This document shows positions 25,013 through 34,684 of a stretch of 64,000 nucleotides of DNA, piece after piece (the stretch's first letter is position 1; each line of letters begins with the position of its first letter). Below the pieces are notes generated by a model. It searched no databases, was not told the DNA's origin, and saw only the letters and a program-made list of their open reading frames with translations. Origin of the DNA: Planococcus citreus (GTDB lineage Bacteria > Bacillota > Bacilli > Bacillales_A > Planococcaceae); the NCBI RefSeq assembly GCF_003664125.1, contig NZ_RCCP01000001.1, positions 1 through 64,000 on the forward strand, read 5' to 3'. The translations under genes were made by a program, and so were the position numbers.

Positions 25013-26089
25013 TTATTTTGCGTGGGCAGCTACCAATTTCGCCATTTCATAAGCAGTTTTCGGCGGCTCTGCTTCTGTCATTGCGTGGATCAATTGCTCT
25101 TCTTCAGCTACCAGGCGCTCAATTGCCGCCATGAAGCTTTCAGCATTCACTTGTTCTTCCTCAAGCACATGGGCAAAGCCTTGCGCTTCGAACAAATTAG
25201 CATTTAAGATCTGGTCCCCACGGCTTTTTTGCTTCGATAAAGGAATGAGCAGCATCGGCTTTTTCAATGCCAAAAATTCAAAGATCGAATTCGATCCTGC
25301 TCGGGAGACGACCAGGTCCGTCAAATGCAAAAGATGCGACAATTCATGCGTCACGTATTCAAACTGGCAATACTGTTCGTGGCCTTCAAGACGTTCATCG
25401 ATATTGCCTTTTCCGCATAAATGGATGATGTTGAATTGCTTGGTCAATGTATCCAGATTTTCGCGCACTGCATCATTGATAAGCGCAGACCCTTGGCTTC
25501 CGCCCATGATCATCAATACTTTATGGGTGTTGTCGAAATGGCATAATTCCCTGCCGCTCGCAGCTGAGCCATCGAGCAATTCGCTGCGGATGACCGAGCC
25601 CGTGCAAGTCGATTTCTCTTTCGGCACATGGCGCATCGTTTCCTTGAAGACCGTAAAGATATGGTCCGCAAAAGGAATCGCCAATTTATTTGCAAGGCCT
25701 GGCGTGACATCGGATTCGTGAATGATGACAGGCACGCCTGCGAGACGCCCCGCCATCGCGACCGGCACCGAGACGAAACCTCCTTTTGAAAAGATCGCGA
25801 CCGGCTTCACTTTGCGGATGATGTTCAAGGCTTGCGTCAATCCTGCCCCGACACGGAACGGATCCGTGAAGTTCTTCATGGAGAAATAACGGCGCAGTTT
25901 GCCGCTGGAAATGGCGTGATAGGTGATCTCCGGATACGAATCGCGGATTAATTCGTTTTCAATTCCTTCTTTGGAGCCGATATATTCTACACGGAACCCG
26001 AGTTTTTCCAGTTCCGGAATGATTGCCTGATTTAGAGAAACATGGCCGGCTGTCCCGCCGCCCGTTAAAATGATTGTCTTGTTTTCCAT
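25013..26089 (-). CDS. murG: MurG, UDP-GlcNAc transferase of peptidoglycan synthesis (staphylococcal type)
   Basis: Adds GlcNAc to undecaprenyl-PP-MurNAc-pentapeptide to make lipid II at the inner membrane face. It is a 358-residue GT-B protein with the glycine-rich TGGGTAGHVSLNQ loop, the SKGGFVSVPVA and HESDVTPGLANK blocks, and MGGSQGSALIN plus SRAGSNSIFEFL in the C-terminal domain. The wording (HVSLNQAIIPEL, ISSGKLRRYFS) is close to Staphylococcus MurG rather than B. subtilis MurG. The start was set at the ATG with AGGA 7 bases upstream. Confidence 0.93.
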   Translation of the reverse strand: MENKTIILTGGGTAGHVSLNQAIIPELEKLGFRVEYIGSKEGIENELIRDSYPEITYHAISSGKLRRYFSMKNFTDPFRVGAGLTQALNIIRKVKPVAIFSKGGFVSVPVAMAGRLAGVPVIIHESDVTPGLANKLAIPFADHIFTVFKETMRHVPKEKSTCTGSVIRSELLDGSAASGRELCHFDNTHKVLMIMGGSQGSALINDAVRENLDTLTKQFNIIHLCGKGNIDERLEGHEQYCQFEYVTHELSHLLHLTDLVVSRAGSNSIFEFLALKKPMLLIPLSKQKSRGDQILNANLFEAQGFAHVLEEEQVNAESFMAAIERLVAEEEQLIHAMTEAEPPKTAYEMAKLVAAHAK

Positions 26090-26198
26090 CTGTTGTCCTA
26101 CTCTCCTACTTTGCGCATATGTGTCTTCATCACTTTGCACGGTTTGTGTGATATACTCGTTTTATTTGGTATTGCAAGTGTATTGGGAGGCTATGAAT

Positions 26199-27548
26199 AT
26201 GTACGAAACAGAAACGACTCAAGAAAAACTCAAATTGTTAATGAAAATCGTCCTGCCGATTCTCATCACCCAAGTCGCTATGTATATGGTGACTTTTTTC
26301 GATATTTACATGACCGCCCGCTACGGGACCGAGGATCTTGCCGGCGTGTCGATCGGTTCCTCTTTTTGGGTTCCGGTGTATATCGGACTTGCCGGGATCC
26401 TCATGTCCATTACTCCAATTGTAGCACAATTGATGGGGGCCAAGAAAAAAGATGGCGTGAAAGACGCTGTGCAGCAAGGGATTTATTTGGCTATCATCCT
26501 GGCGGCGATCGTCTTCAGTTTCTTTTTCTTCGGCATCGATTGGATGCTCGGCTTCATGGATCTCGAGCCCGGCGTCAACGACGTGGCCAGCCGCTATATT
26601 TTCGCGATGAGCTTAGGGCTGGTGCCGCTGTTCGCTTATAATGCGCTGCGCTCGTATATCGATGCGCTTGGCGCCACGCGCGTAACGATGTTCATCACTT
26701 TGATGTCGGCGCCGATTAATGTGTTCTTCAATTATTTACTGATTTTCGGAAACTTCGGCTTCCCTGAACTGGGCGGCCCGGGTGCCGGTATGGCTTCAGC
26801 GATCACGTATTGGCTCGTGCTGGCGATTGCCGCTTTCATCATCCACACGAATGAACCGTTCAAGTCATTTGGGATTTTCCGCAAATGGGCGCGCCCTTCC
26901 TTAAGTAGATGGAAAGAAATCACCGGCATCGGCGTGCCGATCGGCATTTCGATCTTCGCTGAAACGAGCATCTTTTCAGCGGTGACATTCATGATGTCTG
27001 TTTACGGGACGATTACCATCGCCGCCCACCAGATCGCCTTGAACTTCGCCTCGCTCCTCTATATGCTGCCGCTCAGCATATCGATGGGCGCGACGATCCT
27101 GGTCGGTTTTGAAGTCGGGGCAAAACGCGCGTCACATGCTAAGCAATACAGCTGGCTTGGAGTCGGCGCTGCCGTGACGCTCAGTGTCATCTCGTCGGGC
27201 ATTCTCTATTTCCTGCGGGAACCGATCGCCGAGTTGTATTCATCCGACCCCGCTGTCATCGGGCTCGCTGTCCAATTCCTGATCTTCGCTGCCTTGTTCC
27301 AAGTGTCGGACGCCGTCCAAGCTCCGGTTCAAGGGGCGCTGCGCGGCTATAAGGACGTCAATATCACGTTCATCATGGCGCTCATTTCCTATTGGGTTAT
27401 CGGGCTGCCTTCCGGCTATTTGTTCGCCACGTTTACCGATCTTGGTGCGTTCGGCTATTGGGTCGGCCTAATCGTCGGACTCACGGCAGGCGCCGTCACT
27501 TTATCGATCCGCCTGTTGATCATCCAAAAAAAACTTGCCGCTCAATGA
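26199..27548 (+). CDS. MATE family efflux transporter
   Basis: A 449-residue protein with about 12 membrane segments in two related halves, typical of multidrug and toxin extrusion (NorM/YojI-like) antiporters driven by Na+ or H+. Family features are the ARYGTEDLAGVSIGSSF motif in the first half and the PIGISIFAETSIFSA and ADLYS-like AELYSSDP motifs in the second. Of two close ATGs the one 8 bases after GGGAGG was chosen. It is divergent from murG. Confidence 0.9.
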   Translation: MYETETTQEKLKLLMKIVLPILITQVAMYMVTFFDIYMTARYGTEDLAGVSIGSSFWVPVYIGLAGILMSITPIVAQLMGAKKKDGVKDAVQQGIYLAIILAAIVFSFFFFGIDWMLGFMDLEPGVNDVASRYIFAMSLGLVPLFAYNALRSYIDALGATRVTMFITLMSAPINVFFNYLLIFGNFGFPELGGPGAGMASAITYWLVLAIAAFIIHTNEPFKSFGIFRKWARPSLSRWKEITGIGVPIGISIFAETSIFSAVTFMMSVYGTITIAAHQIALNFASLLYMLPLSISMGATILVGFEVGAKRASHAKQYSWLGVGAAVTLSVISSGILYFLREPIAELYSSDPAVIGLAVQFLIFAALFQVSDAVQAPVQGALRGYKDVNITFIMALISYWVIGLPSGYLFATFTDLGAFGYWVGLIVGLTAGAVTLSIRLLIIQKKLAAQ

Positions 27549-27561
27549 GCGGCAAGTTTTT
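27527..27561. terminator. Bidirectional terminator overlapping two 3' ends
   Basis: AAAACTTGCCGCTCA pairs with TGAGCGGCAAGTTTT. The hairpin contains the stop codons of both convergent genes. Confidence 0.85.
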
Positions 27562-27781
27562 TGTATAGCTGGATCAATTGTGTTTTTTCCTCTTTAGTAA
27601 GCCCAGACTCCCCAATTCGTTCGACCGCCAACTCCAGCTTTTCTTCTACTGATTTACGGACGCGCGGATGGGTCAGTTCGTCGTTCAGTTCCACGCGTAT
27701 GCTTGTCTCCAACTCGTCTTGTGTCGTGATGCGTTGCACCCCTTGCCTGTGCGGCCATAATCGTTTATACGCCTCAATCAT
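27542..27781 (-). CDS. Small helical protein of unknown function
   Basis: A 79-residue charged, helical protein. Its ATG overlaps the stop codon of the CobW gene (ATGA), so it is translationally coupled to it and may share its role. Its 3' end overlaps the MATE gene's last 7 bases. I do not recognise a family. Confidence 0.6.
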   Translation of the reverse strand: MIEAYKRLWPHRQGVQRITTQDELETSIRVELNDELTHPRVRKSVEEKLELAVERIGESGLTKEEKTQLIQLYKKLAAH

Positions 27782-28659
27782 GGCATTGACAGCTCCTCAA
27801 GGTTTTCACCGATCAGCACAATCTGGTTGCGCAGCTTCATGTATTCTGGCAGCCATTGCACCATGCCATAAGCATACTGGAAAGAATGCGGATAGCTATG
27901 GCCAGAAAGCGTAAGATAGCCTTTGATGCGGTAAACCGTATCCGGCAAATTGCGCAGCCATTCCTCAAACGCTTCGCGCTCGATTGGCTCATCAAATGAC
28001 ACGATCTTCGTCTGCAAATTCAATTTTGACACCGGTGCTTGTTCGACCGGCCCGCGCTGTGCAGGGCTCACAGATTCAAGCAATTTTAGCGGCACTTTGG
28101 CATGGACCGTCTGTACGATTCGTGCCGTCGGATTGATTTGCTGAATCTCAAAAATGGCTTGGCTTTGTTCCGATTCGCTCAGCAAATCCGTTTTATTCGC
28201 CAATAATAGATCGGCGTGGCGGATTTGCTCGATGAACAGCGAGCGGATTTGCGGAGACAATTGCTGGCGCTCTAAAAAGCGTTTGCTGTCCGCCACGGTG
28301 ACAATGCCGCGGAAGTTCAAGCGCTCCGCAAACAAAGGCGAGAAAATCGCGTCGAGTGCTTCGACGGGATGTGCCGCGCCTGTCGTTTCGATCAATAATA
28401 CATCAAATTCAGACTCCGCCAGCAAAGTCTGGATCTGCGCTTCCGATTTTTCCGAGCCGCTGCAGCAAATGCAGCCATCCAGGATTTCTTTAAGCGGCAC
28501 CCCGTCCCCGACTTCTTCCGAATCGAAATTCATCGATCCGAGTTCATTCATGAATACGGCCGGCTTCAAGCCTTTTTCCTTAAATTCCATAATCATCTTT
28601 TTCAGCAAGGTCGTTTTCCCGCTGCCGAGAAACCCGCTGAACAAATACACATCAACCAT
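27778..28659 (-). CDS. CobW/COG0523 family metallochaperone GTPase
   Basis: A 293-residue G3E GTPase that delivers metal ions (often Zn) to client proteins. Walker A GFLGSGKTT (residues 9-17), the metal-binding GCICC motif, ETTGAAHP (Walker B region), NKTDLL (guanine specificity) and a C-terminal CobW_C domain are all present. The start was set at the ATG with AAAGGGTGAG upstream. It overlaps the next small gene by 4 bases. Confidence 0.9.
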   Translation of the reverse strand: MVDVYLFSGFLGSGKTTLLKKMIMEFKEKGLKPAVFMNELGSMNFDSEEVGDGVPLKEILDGCICCSGSEKSEAQIQTLLAESEFDVLLIETTGAAHPVEALDAIFSPLFAERLNFRGIVTVADSKRFLERQQLSPQIRSLFIEQIRHADLLLANKTDLLSESEQSQAIFEIQQINPTARIVQTVHAKVPLKLLESVSPAQRGPVEQAPVSKLNLQTKIVSFDEPIEREAFEEWLRNLPDTVYRIKGYLTLSGHSYPHSFQYAYGMVQWLPEYMKLRNQIVLIGENLEELSMP

Positions 28660-28687
28660 CAACTCACCCTTTCTCTCATTATGCAAG

Positions 28688-28714
28688 AAAAGGCCCGCCG
28701 GGAGCGGGCCTTTT
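28688..28714 (-). terminator. Terminator of the CtpA-type protease gene
   Basis: AAAAGGCCCGC-cggga-GCGGGCCTTTT; it lies 9 bases past the protease stop codon on the minus strand. Confidence 0.85.
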
Positions 28715-28722
28715 CAACAAAC

Positions 28723-30252
28723 TTATTCTTCTGTGTCGGCTTCTTCATCCGCCGGTTCTTCCGTTGCTAAGCCAGCCTGCTCCATCAGGATATCTGTTGC
28801 TTCCTGGAGCTGAGGATCTTCCGTATTGATCTTTCCGCGCAGTTGGTCCATGACCGCATACGTCGTGTCTTCGGTCAATACACCGTCCGCTTCCAGATCG
28901 TTCGCTTCCTGGAACTCAGTTACGGCCTGCTCCATCTCTTCTTCGAACACGCCGTCGATTTCGCCGACTTCATAACCGAGTGCATCCAGCATTTTTTCTG
29001 CCGTCTGTACTTGTTCGGATATGCTGCCATCTTTTAATTCGACTGACGGGTCAAGGAACGGCAAGGATGCATATTCTGGATATGGAACCACTTCATCCGG
29101 CTCGATGCCTTCTTCGTGGATCCAATTGCCATCCGGCGTCAACCATTTGGCGGTTGTAAACTTCAAGTTCGAACCATCCGAAAGGTCATTCGCTGTTTGG
29201 ACAGTCCCTTTCCCGAAGGTTTTCTCTCCGACCAAAGTAACATCCGCGGATTCGCTCATCGCTCCTGCCAAAATCTCAGAAGCCGATGCACTGCCTCCAT
29301 CGATCAATAATGTGACCGGGATATCCAATTTATCGCCGCCTGTAGCCAAATACACTTCCGGCTCTTCGCCTTTTGCCTGCACTTCGAACATTTCCTTGCC
29401 TTCTTCAATGAACAAGTTCGAAATATCGAGTGCTGTATTCAACAAGCCGCCTGGATTCTGACGCACATCAAGGACTGCTGCTTCCATACCTTGTTCTTCC
29501 ATTTCAGCGATGGCTTTCTGCAGTTCATCATATGTGTTTTCAGAGAAACTGGTGATATTGATGTGGGCGACTTGGTCATTGACCATTTCCGCGTACACCG
29601 TTTCGATCGGGATCTCATCACGGACAATCGTAATTTCGATCGGATCCGCATTCTCGCCGCGCTGGATCGTCAAGGTCACTTCGGTTCCTTTTTCACCGCG
29701 AATCAACATGACCGCTTCAGTCGTAGAAAAACCTTGAATGCTTTCTCCATCAACTTCCAATATCTGGTCATTCGGCAAGACGCCTGCTTTTTCTGCCGGT
29801 GAATTTTTGATCGGCGAAACAACCGTCACATAACCGTTGCGCTCTTGGACTTCTGCACCGATTCCTTCAAAGCTGGAGGATATGCCTTCCATGAACTGGG
29901 CAGCTTCTTTTTCATCCATATAATCGGAATACGGGTCGCCAAGTGCATCCACCATGCCATTGATGGCACCATTGATTAATTCTTCCTGTTCCACTTCCTC
30001 GAAGTACTCCTGCTCAATCTGGTCATAAGCCGAATATAACTTCTGGAATTCCTGGCGCTCAGGGCTGTTCACTTCCACTGCTTTATCTTCTCCGAAAGTT
30101 AAAGCGAAAACGGTTATGCCCGCTGTCGCGATAATCAAGAAGAAGACGAGCATAATGAAATAGAAGGTTTTCATTCGAATAAAATGCGGCTTCGGTTCCT
30201 CTGCCGCCTGCGCTTCGGGTTGTTGTTCTTCGCCCGGTCGCTTTTCGTCCAT
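28723..30252 (-). CDS. S41 family carboxy-terminal processing protease (CtpA/CtpB type)
   Basis: A 509-residue membrane-anchored serine protease acting outside the cytoplasm. Order: charged cytoplasmic N-terminus (1-25), one membrane segment (about 28-52), PDZ domain (about 115-195), S41 catalytic domain with Ser in DGGSASASEI and Lys in GEKTFGKGTVQ, then a peptidoglycan-binding type 1 domain (about 410-470) and an acidic C-terminal tail. The second in-frame start was chosen because GGTGA lies 6 bases before it, whereas the first start abuts its candidate ribosome site. Monocistronic between terminators. Confidence 0.9.
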   Translation of the reverse strand: MDEKRPGEEQQPEAQAAEEPKPHFIRMKTFYFIMLVFFLIIATAGITVFALTFGEDKAVEVNSPERQEFQKLYSAYDQIEQEYFEEVEQEELINGAINGMVDALGDPYSDYMDEKEAAQFMEGISSSFEGIGAEVQERNGYVTVVSPIKNSPAEKAGVLPNDQILEVDGESIQGFSTTEAVMLIRGEKGTEVTLTIQRGENADPIEITIVRDEIPIETVYAEMVNDQVAHINITSFSENTYDELQKAIAEMEEQGMEAAVLDVRQNPGGLLNTALDISNLFIEEGKEMFEVQAKGEEPEVYLATGGDKLDIPVTLLIDGGSASASEILAGAMSESADVTLVGEKTFGKGTVQTANDLSDGSNLKFTTAKWLTPDGNWIHEEGIEPDEVVPYPEYASLPFLDPSVELKDGSISEQVQTAEKMLDALGYEVGEIDGVFEEEMEQAVTEFQEANDLEADGVLTEDTTYAVMDQLRGKINTEDPQLQEATDILMEQAGLATEEPADEEADTEE

Positions 30253-30325
30253 ATGTTTCACCACTTTCTTCATTCACCTGACAGCAAGTTTCAAACACTC
30301 TTCTGAAACTTGGCGGGGTTAAAAG

Positions 30326-30351
30326 AAAAAGACTGCCTCGACAGTCTTTTT
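30326..30351 (-). terminator. Terminator of deoD
   Basis: AAAAAGACTG-cctcga-CAGTCTTTTT, located just after the deoD stop on the minus strand. Confidence 0.85.
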
Positions 30352-30356
30352 TCCTG

Positions 30357-31061
30357 TTAGTCTTGGATCGCTGCGTCCAATGCCACAACAATCATATCGT
30401 TGAAAGTTGTTTGGCGTTCTTCTGCAGAAGTTACTTCACCAGTCAATAGATGGTCGCTGACTGTTAGAATCGATAGCGCTTTGCGGCCGAATTTCGCTGC
30501 TAGCGTGTACAATGCGGAAGATTCCATTTCCAGGCCTAGAATTCCATATTGCGCCCATTTTTCGTGCTCTGCGTGTTCGTTGTAGAAGACGTCTTCTGTG
30601 AATACGTTACCGACGCGCAAGTTCAAGCCTTTTTCCTGCCCGGCTGCATAAGCTTTTTGCAGAAGGTCGAAGTTGGCGATCGGCGCATACGTGATGCCGT
30701 TGAAGATGATGTCATTCATTTTCGAATCCGTTGAAGCTGCCTGTGCAAGAATGACATCGCGCACTTTGACGTCTTTATGGATCGAACCGCACGTGCCGAC
30801 GCGGATCAATTTCTGCACGTCGTACTCTTGCATCAATTCCGTCACATAGATCGAGATCGACGGGACACCCATGCCCGTTCCTTGAACGGAAATGCGTTTG
30901 CCTTTGTATGTACCCGTATAGCCGAACATATTGCGGACTTCGTTATACAATGTTACGTCTTCAAGGAATGTTTCCGCGATGTACTTCGCGCGTAGCGGAT
31001 CTCCAGGAAGCAGGATTGTATCGGCGATATCGCCTTTTTTAGCATTAATGTGGACACTCAT
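30357..31061 (-). CDS. deoD: Purine-nucleoside phosphorylase DeoD
   Basis: Phosphorolysis of purine (deoxy)nucleosides in salvage. It is a 234-residue hexameric-type enzyme that closely follows B. subtilis Deo[60 protein letters not shown] and [11 protein letters not shown], with the catalytic Asp in VSDH. The second ATG of an adjacent pair was chosen because GAGG lies 7 bases upstream. Confidence 0.97.
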   Translation of the reverse strand: MSVHINAKKGDIADTILLPGDPLRAKYIAETFLEDVTLYNEVRNMFGYTGTYKGKRISVQGTGMGVPSISIYVTELMQEYDVQKLIRVGTCGSIHKDVKVRDVILAQAASTDSKMNDIIFNGITYAPIANFDLLQKAYAAGQEKGLNLRVGNVFTEDVFYNEHAEHEKWAQYGILGLEMESSALYTLAAKFGRKALSILTVSDHLLTGEVTSAEERQTTFNDMIVVALDAAIQD

Positions 31062-31130
31062 CATAAAACCTCACTTTATTTTAGTCGATTTAATCATACT
31101 GTTTTTTTTAGCTAAGTGCAATGAAGAGCC

Positions 31131-31346
31131 TCAACCTGCCTCGTATTCTTCCCACATGCGGTCGAATGTGGAAGCTTGGAGAACGGGATGCGCCTTTTCT
31201 TCGACGTATTGCGAAATCTCCTGGAAATCCGTACTCGTTTTCGGAAAGCTGTGGTCCAAAAACATCGCCTCGGCAAATTGGGAATATTCATCCTGTACAA
31301 GTTTGCCGCGGTATTTCAATGCAAATTGATAAAACGAGCGATTCAC
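31131..31346 (-). CDS. yozE: YozE family protein (UPF0346)
   Basis: A 71-residue helical protein with the YozE pattern: SFYQFALKYRG at the start, DHSFPKTSTDFQEISQYVE in the middle and a FDRMWEEYE end. The start is GTG behind AAAGGAGGG. Function is unknown. It is the last gene of the msrA-msrB neighbourhood, as in B. subtilis. A degenerate relative occurs at 40.1 kb. Confidence 0.88.
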   Translation of the reverse strand: MNRSFYQFALKYRGKLVQDEYSQFAEAMFLDHSFPKTSTDFQEISQYVEEKAHPVLQASTFDRMWEEYEAG

Positions 31347-31369
31347 GAGAGGCCCCTCCTTTCAGCAAA

Positions 31370-31400
31370 AAGCCCGGACCGGAGTCCAGGCTGCCTTTTT
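31370..31400 (-). terminator. Terminator after msrB
   Basis: AGCCcGGAC pairs with GTCCaGGCT between A and T runs of five on the two sides. Confidence 0.65.
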
Positions 31401-31824
31401 ATTCAAATAGCTGCAAATACTCGCCATAGCCTTGTTGTTCCAATTGATCTTTTGGAACGAAACGCAATGCTGCGGAGTTGATGCAGTAACGTAAGCCGCC
31501 AAGTTCAGATGGCCCGTCCGGAAATAAATGGCCGAGATGCGAATCGGCTGAAGCAGAACGCACTTCAGTCCGTCTCATGCCGTGGCTCGTATCGAAGCTT
31601 TCTTTGACTTCTTCGCCTTCGATCGGCTTAGCAAAACTCGGCCAGCCGCAATGTGCGTCGAATTTGTCTTTCGAGCTGAACAAAGGTTTGCCCGAGACGA
31701 TGTCGACATAGATGCCTTCTTCGAAATGCTGGTCGAATTCACCTTGGAACGGCGGCTCAGTACCGTTTTCCTGCGTGACGTGGTATTGCATCGGCGTCAA
31801 TTTCGCTTTCAAATCGTCTTTCAT
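31399..31824 (-). CDS. msrB: Peptide methionine-R-sulfoxide reductase MsrB
   Basis: Reduces the R-epimer of methionine sulfoxide. It is a 141-residue MsrB with the catalytic [11 protein letters not shown] motif, HCGWPSF, and HLGHLFPDG. The zinc-binding CxxC pairs found in many MsrB proteins are absent. Its ATG overlaps the stop of the upstream msrA (ATGA), so both stereospecific repair enzymes are made together. GGGGGG lies 7 bases before the start. Confidence 0.95.
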   Translation of the reverse strand: MKDDLKAKLTPMQYHVTQENGTEPPFQGEFDQHFEEGIYVDIVSGKPLFSSKDKFDAHCGWPSFAKPIEGEEVKESFDTSHGMRRTEVRSASADSHLGHLFPDGPSELGGLRYCINSAALRFVPKDQLEQQGYGEYLQLFE

Positions 31825-32351
31825 TTTGATTCCCCCCAATGGTTTTGGATAAATGCCTTGCGACCGGATCCTGTCGCATAGCGGTTATAATGCGTTGGGT
31901 TTTTCTCGTAATAATCTTGGTGATACGTTTCGGCTGGATAAAATTCCTTCGCCGGTAAAATATCCGTTGCAATTGGTTTAGTGAACTTGCCCGACTGCTC
32001 CAATTGCTGTTTGGATTTTTCAGCAGCGATCCGCTGTTCTTCCGTATGGTAATAAATGGCGGTTTTGTAAGAATCACCGCGGTCGAAAAACTGACCGCCC
32101 GCATCGGTCGGGTCGATCTGTGACCAATACACTTCTAGCAGTTGCTCATAAGGGTAAAGCTCCGGCTGGAACGTGATTTCAACAGCTTCCCGGTGGCCGG
32201 TCAAGTTTGTGCAGACTTGCTCATAGGTCGGATTCGGCAAATCGCCGCCTGTATAGCCACTGACGACCGTTTCGATGCCTTCGAGCGAATCAAAAGGCTG
32301 TACCATGCACCAAAAACAGCCGCCGGCAAATGTCGCTTTTTCTGTCTTCAT
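31821..32351 (-). CDS. msrA: Peptide methionine-S-sulfoxide reductase MsrA (second copy)
   Basis: A 176-residue MsrA with [31 protein letters not shown] and [13 protein letters not shown]. It is a paralogue of the MsrA at 6.4 kb, and the two share most conserved blocks. GAGGAGGAG precedes the ATG chosen. It is coupled to msrB by a 4-base overlap and follows ypmS by 16 bases, as in B. subtilis (yppP-yppQ). Confidence 0.95.
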   Translation of the reverse strand: MKTEKATFAGGCFWCMVQPFDSLEGIETVVSGYTGGDLPNPTYEQVCTNLTGHREAVEITFQPELYPYEQLLEVYWSQIDPTDAGGQFFDRGDSYKTAIYYHTEEQRIAAEKSKQQLEQSGKFTKPIATDILPAKEFYPAETYHQDYYEKNPTHYNRYATGSGRKAFIQNHWGESK

Positions 32352-32367
32352 CTTACTCCTCCTCATA

Positions 32368-32943
32368 TTATGGCTGAATCGTTACTAAAAGACGGATGTC
32401 GTCTTCTTCAAGGTCGAACGATGTTGCGCGTACTGAAACGCCGCCGTTGATGGGAATTTCGGTGAGATTCAACACGACTTCCTCTTCTTTCGGCAGTACT
32501 TCCATAAATTCCGGAAGATCCACGGAGTCTCGAAGCAATTTTAACGCTGATTCCGGTGGTATGTCGAGCCGTCCGACTTCAACCGAACGCTGTTCCAACA
32601 GCAAATTGCCATCCGGCAGCACGACCGGGTCGAATGTCAAGAGGATCGGCAAGGTCACCCCGAAGACCGTCAACTCGGTCGACAAGCTGACATTATCGGT
32701 CACCGACAAGCGCAAAGGCATCGGCTGGCCTTCCATCGCATCAGCGATATACGTATTCGCAATGCCTTCAAAATCGGCTTTGGTCGTATTGACGACGACG
32801 GTATTGCCTTCAGGCGGCGGGCTGCTTTCCGCTTGATAGGTTTTAAAGTTATCGGATGGTGTTGTAATGAACAGGAAAAATCCAATGACGGCAATAAGGT
32901 TCAACACCAATAGCACGAAAAAGGCAAAACGCCATTTCTTCAT
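32368..32943 (-). CDS. ypmS: YpmS family membrane-anchored protein
   Basis: A 191-residue protein with one N-terminal membrane segment (about residues 5-27) and an extracellular domain matching YpmS (DUF2140): the [15 protein letters not shown] region and the [20 protein letters not shown] strand region. Function unknown. It is encoded directly before msrA-msrB and after ypmR, the B. subtilis order. AGGAGGTGGAAAG precedes the ATG. Confidence 0.85.
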   Translation of the reverse strand: MKKWRFAFFVLLVLNLIAVIGFFLFITTPSDNFKTYQAESSPPPEGNTVVVNTTKADFEGIANTYIADAMEGQPMPLRLSVTDNVSLSTELTVFGVTLPILLTFDPVVLPDGNLLLEQRSVEVGRLDIPPESALKLLRDSVDLPEFMEVLPKEEEVVLNLTEIPINGGVSVRATSFDLEEDDIRLLVTIQP

Positions 32944-32954
32944 CTTTCCACCTC

Positions 32955-33752
32955 CTATCCTTGGAAGCTGATTCCGCATTGCTCCATTCTTTCCGATACC
33001 CGCTCAGCCATCAAGTCATAGCCTTTGCTATTTGGGTGGAAAAAATCGGTATGATATACCAAATTCTCGTTGCCGACGAATAAATCGCTGACAGGGACGA
33101 AACAGGCATGCGGATCGTCTTCCACTGTTTCTTGCATGACTCCATTATAGGAGGCGATAATTTGATCGAATTCCTCCACTTCATCCGTCACCAGTGAAAA
33201 CGGATTGTACAGGCCGACGACAATGAGCGGCGCAGATGGATTCAATGAACGGATGGATGCATAGATGGTCTCGAAGCGGTTCTGGTAGAGAATTAACTCT
33301 TCGGTGAATGCATCGATATTCAGCGAAAACAAATCCCGTTTCACGATGCGCATGACGTCGTTGCCGCCGATCGTCATGAAAATGTAATCCGAAGCGAGCA
33401 ACGGTCCGGACAGCTTGCCTTGCTGGAACAGCGCCAATAATTGGTCGCTTCTCCTGCCGCGCTTCGCCGTGTTTTCAAGGGCGATGCCTTCCACCCCCGG
33501 CCATTCCGCCATTTCGAGCGCCAGGCGGCCGGCATACCCCCCGCGGTTCTCCGTATCACCCACGCCTTGTGACAAAGAATCGCCAAGGGCCGTGATGATG
33601 ACAGTTTGCGGGATGAAGTTCGGCGGGACGGTGTAAGGGGTGAATTCCACCGGCAAGCGCGGCGCCGCTTCTTCTTTACCGAAATTGAACGTTGAAGCAC
33701 ATCCCGCAAGCACAATCGATAAAGCGATGACAATATACAGGATGCGTTTCAC
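32955..33752 (-). CDS. ypmR: YpmR, SGNH/GDSL-type lipoprotein hydrolase
   Basis: A 265-residue lipoprotein: the signal peptide ends in the lipobox LAGC (about residues 15-18). SGNH motifs are in order: GDSLSQGVGD (block I, Ser), GGNDV (block III, Asn) and DFFHPN (block V, Asp-His). It is probably an extracellular esterase or deacylase; the substrate is unknown. It starts with GTG behind AAAGGAGAG and lies 11 bases before ypmS. Confidence 0.88.
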   Translation of the reverse strand: MKRILYIVIALSIVLAGCASTFNFGKEEAAPRLPVEFTPYTVPPNFIPQTVIITALGDSLSQGVGDTENRGGYAGRLALEMAEWPGVEGIALENTAKRGRRSDQLLALFQQGKLSGPLLASDYIFMTIGGNDVMRIVKRDLFSLNIDAFTEELILYQNRFETIYASIRSLNPSAPLIVVGLYNPFSLVTDEVEEFDQIIASYNGVMQETVEDDPHACFVPVSDLFVGNENLVYHTDFFHPNSKGYDLMAERVSERMEQCGISFQG

Positions 33753-33781
33753 GTCCGTCTCTCCTTTATGATTCTTTTAAT

Positions 33782-34621
33782 TTACTCCGTGTAATACATG
33801 AAGCCGATGGCGCCAATTCCCGTATGCGTGGAAATGACCGGAGTCGTGAAATCATAGCGTACGGCGGTAAAGCCGGTTTCCTTGATTTTTTCGCGCAGCG
33901 GCTCGGCCATCGACTGGCCATTTGCCTGGGCGATGCCGACACCTTTGACCACTTTGCCTTTTGTGCGTTCAGCAAAATCTTTCACCAAATAATCCACCAC
34001 TTGCTTATGGCTGCGCATTTTGGCGACAGGGGTGTATTCGCCGTCGTCAAGAGAAGCAATCGGCTTGATCTTCAAGAACGATCCGATCATCGCACGGCCT
34101 TTGCCGATGCGCCCTCCTTTGACTAAATTATCGAGCGTATCGACTACGACATACAGTTTCGTATTGCGCCGCACCTGCTCCACGCGTTCGACGATTTCCT
34201 GGACGGTTTTGCCTTGCTTCGCCATGTCTGCAGCTTCAAAAACCTGGAACGTCAGGGCATGGGAAATATAACGGGAATCGATGACGGTGACATCGGAATC
34301 GGTCAATTCCGCAGCGGTGCGTGCCGATTCCACGGTACCGCTCATGCCCCCGGTCATATGGATTGAAATGATTTGGCTTCCGTCCTTGCCGAGTTCGTCA
34401 TAGAGCTCCTTGAAAACGCCTGGTGCCGGCTGGGAGCTCTTCGGGAATTCATCCGAATTCTTCATCAGTTCAAGAAAAGCTTCCGGTTCCAAATCGACAC
34501 GGTCGAGATAGGTCTTGCCCCCGATTTGGATCGACAACGGAACGACGTGTAGCCCGTATGCTTCTATTTCTTCTGCTTTCAAATCAGCAGTCGAATCCGT
34601 TACAATGTGAATTTTCGACAT
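33782..34621 (-). CDS. DegV family fatty-acid-binding protein
   Basis: A 279-residue protein of the DegV/FakB family, which holds a fatty acid between two domains and (for FakB) hands it to the FakA kinase. DegV marks are HIVTDSTADL at the N-terminus, SSQPAPGVF, ISIHMTGGMSGT and DSRYISHAL, and GRIGKGRAM. Whether it works as a true FakB cannot be told. It is upstream of ypmR by 29 bases, in the same direction. Confidence 0.9.
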   Translation of the reverse strand: MSKIHIVTDSTADLKAEEIEAYGLHVVPLSIQIGGKTYLDRVDLEPEAFLELMKNSDEFPKSSQPAPGVFKELYDELGKDGSQIISIHMTGGMSGTVESARTAAELTDSDVTVIDSRYISHALTFQVFEAADMAKQGKTVQEIVERVEQVRRNTKLYVVVDTLDNLVKGGRIGKGRAMIGSFLKIKPIASLDDGEYTPVAKMRSHKQVVDYLVKDFAERTKGKVVKGVGIAQANGQSMAEPLREKIKETGFTAVRYDFTTPVISTHTGIGAIGFMYYTE

Positions 34622-34684
34622 TCGATCACTTCCATTTCATCTACTTATAGGGTGTTAATGGGATTAGCTTTTCACACAAACGAT

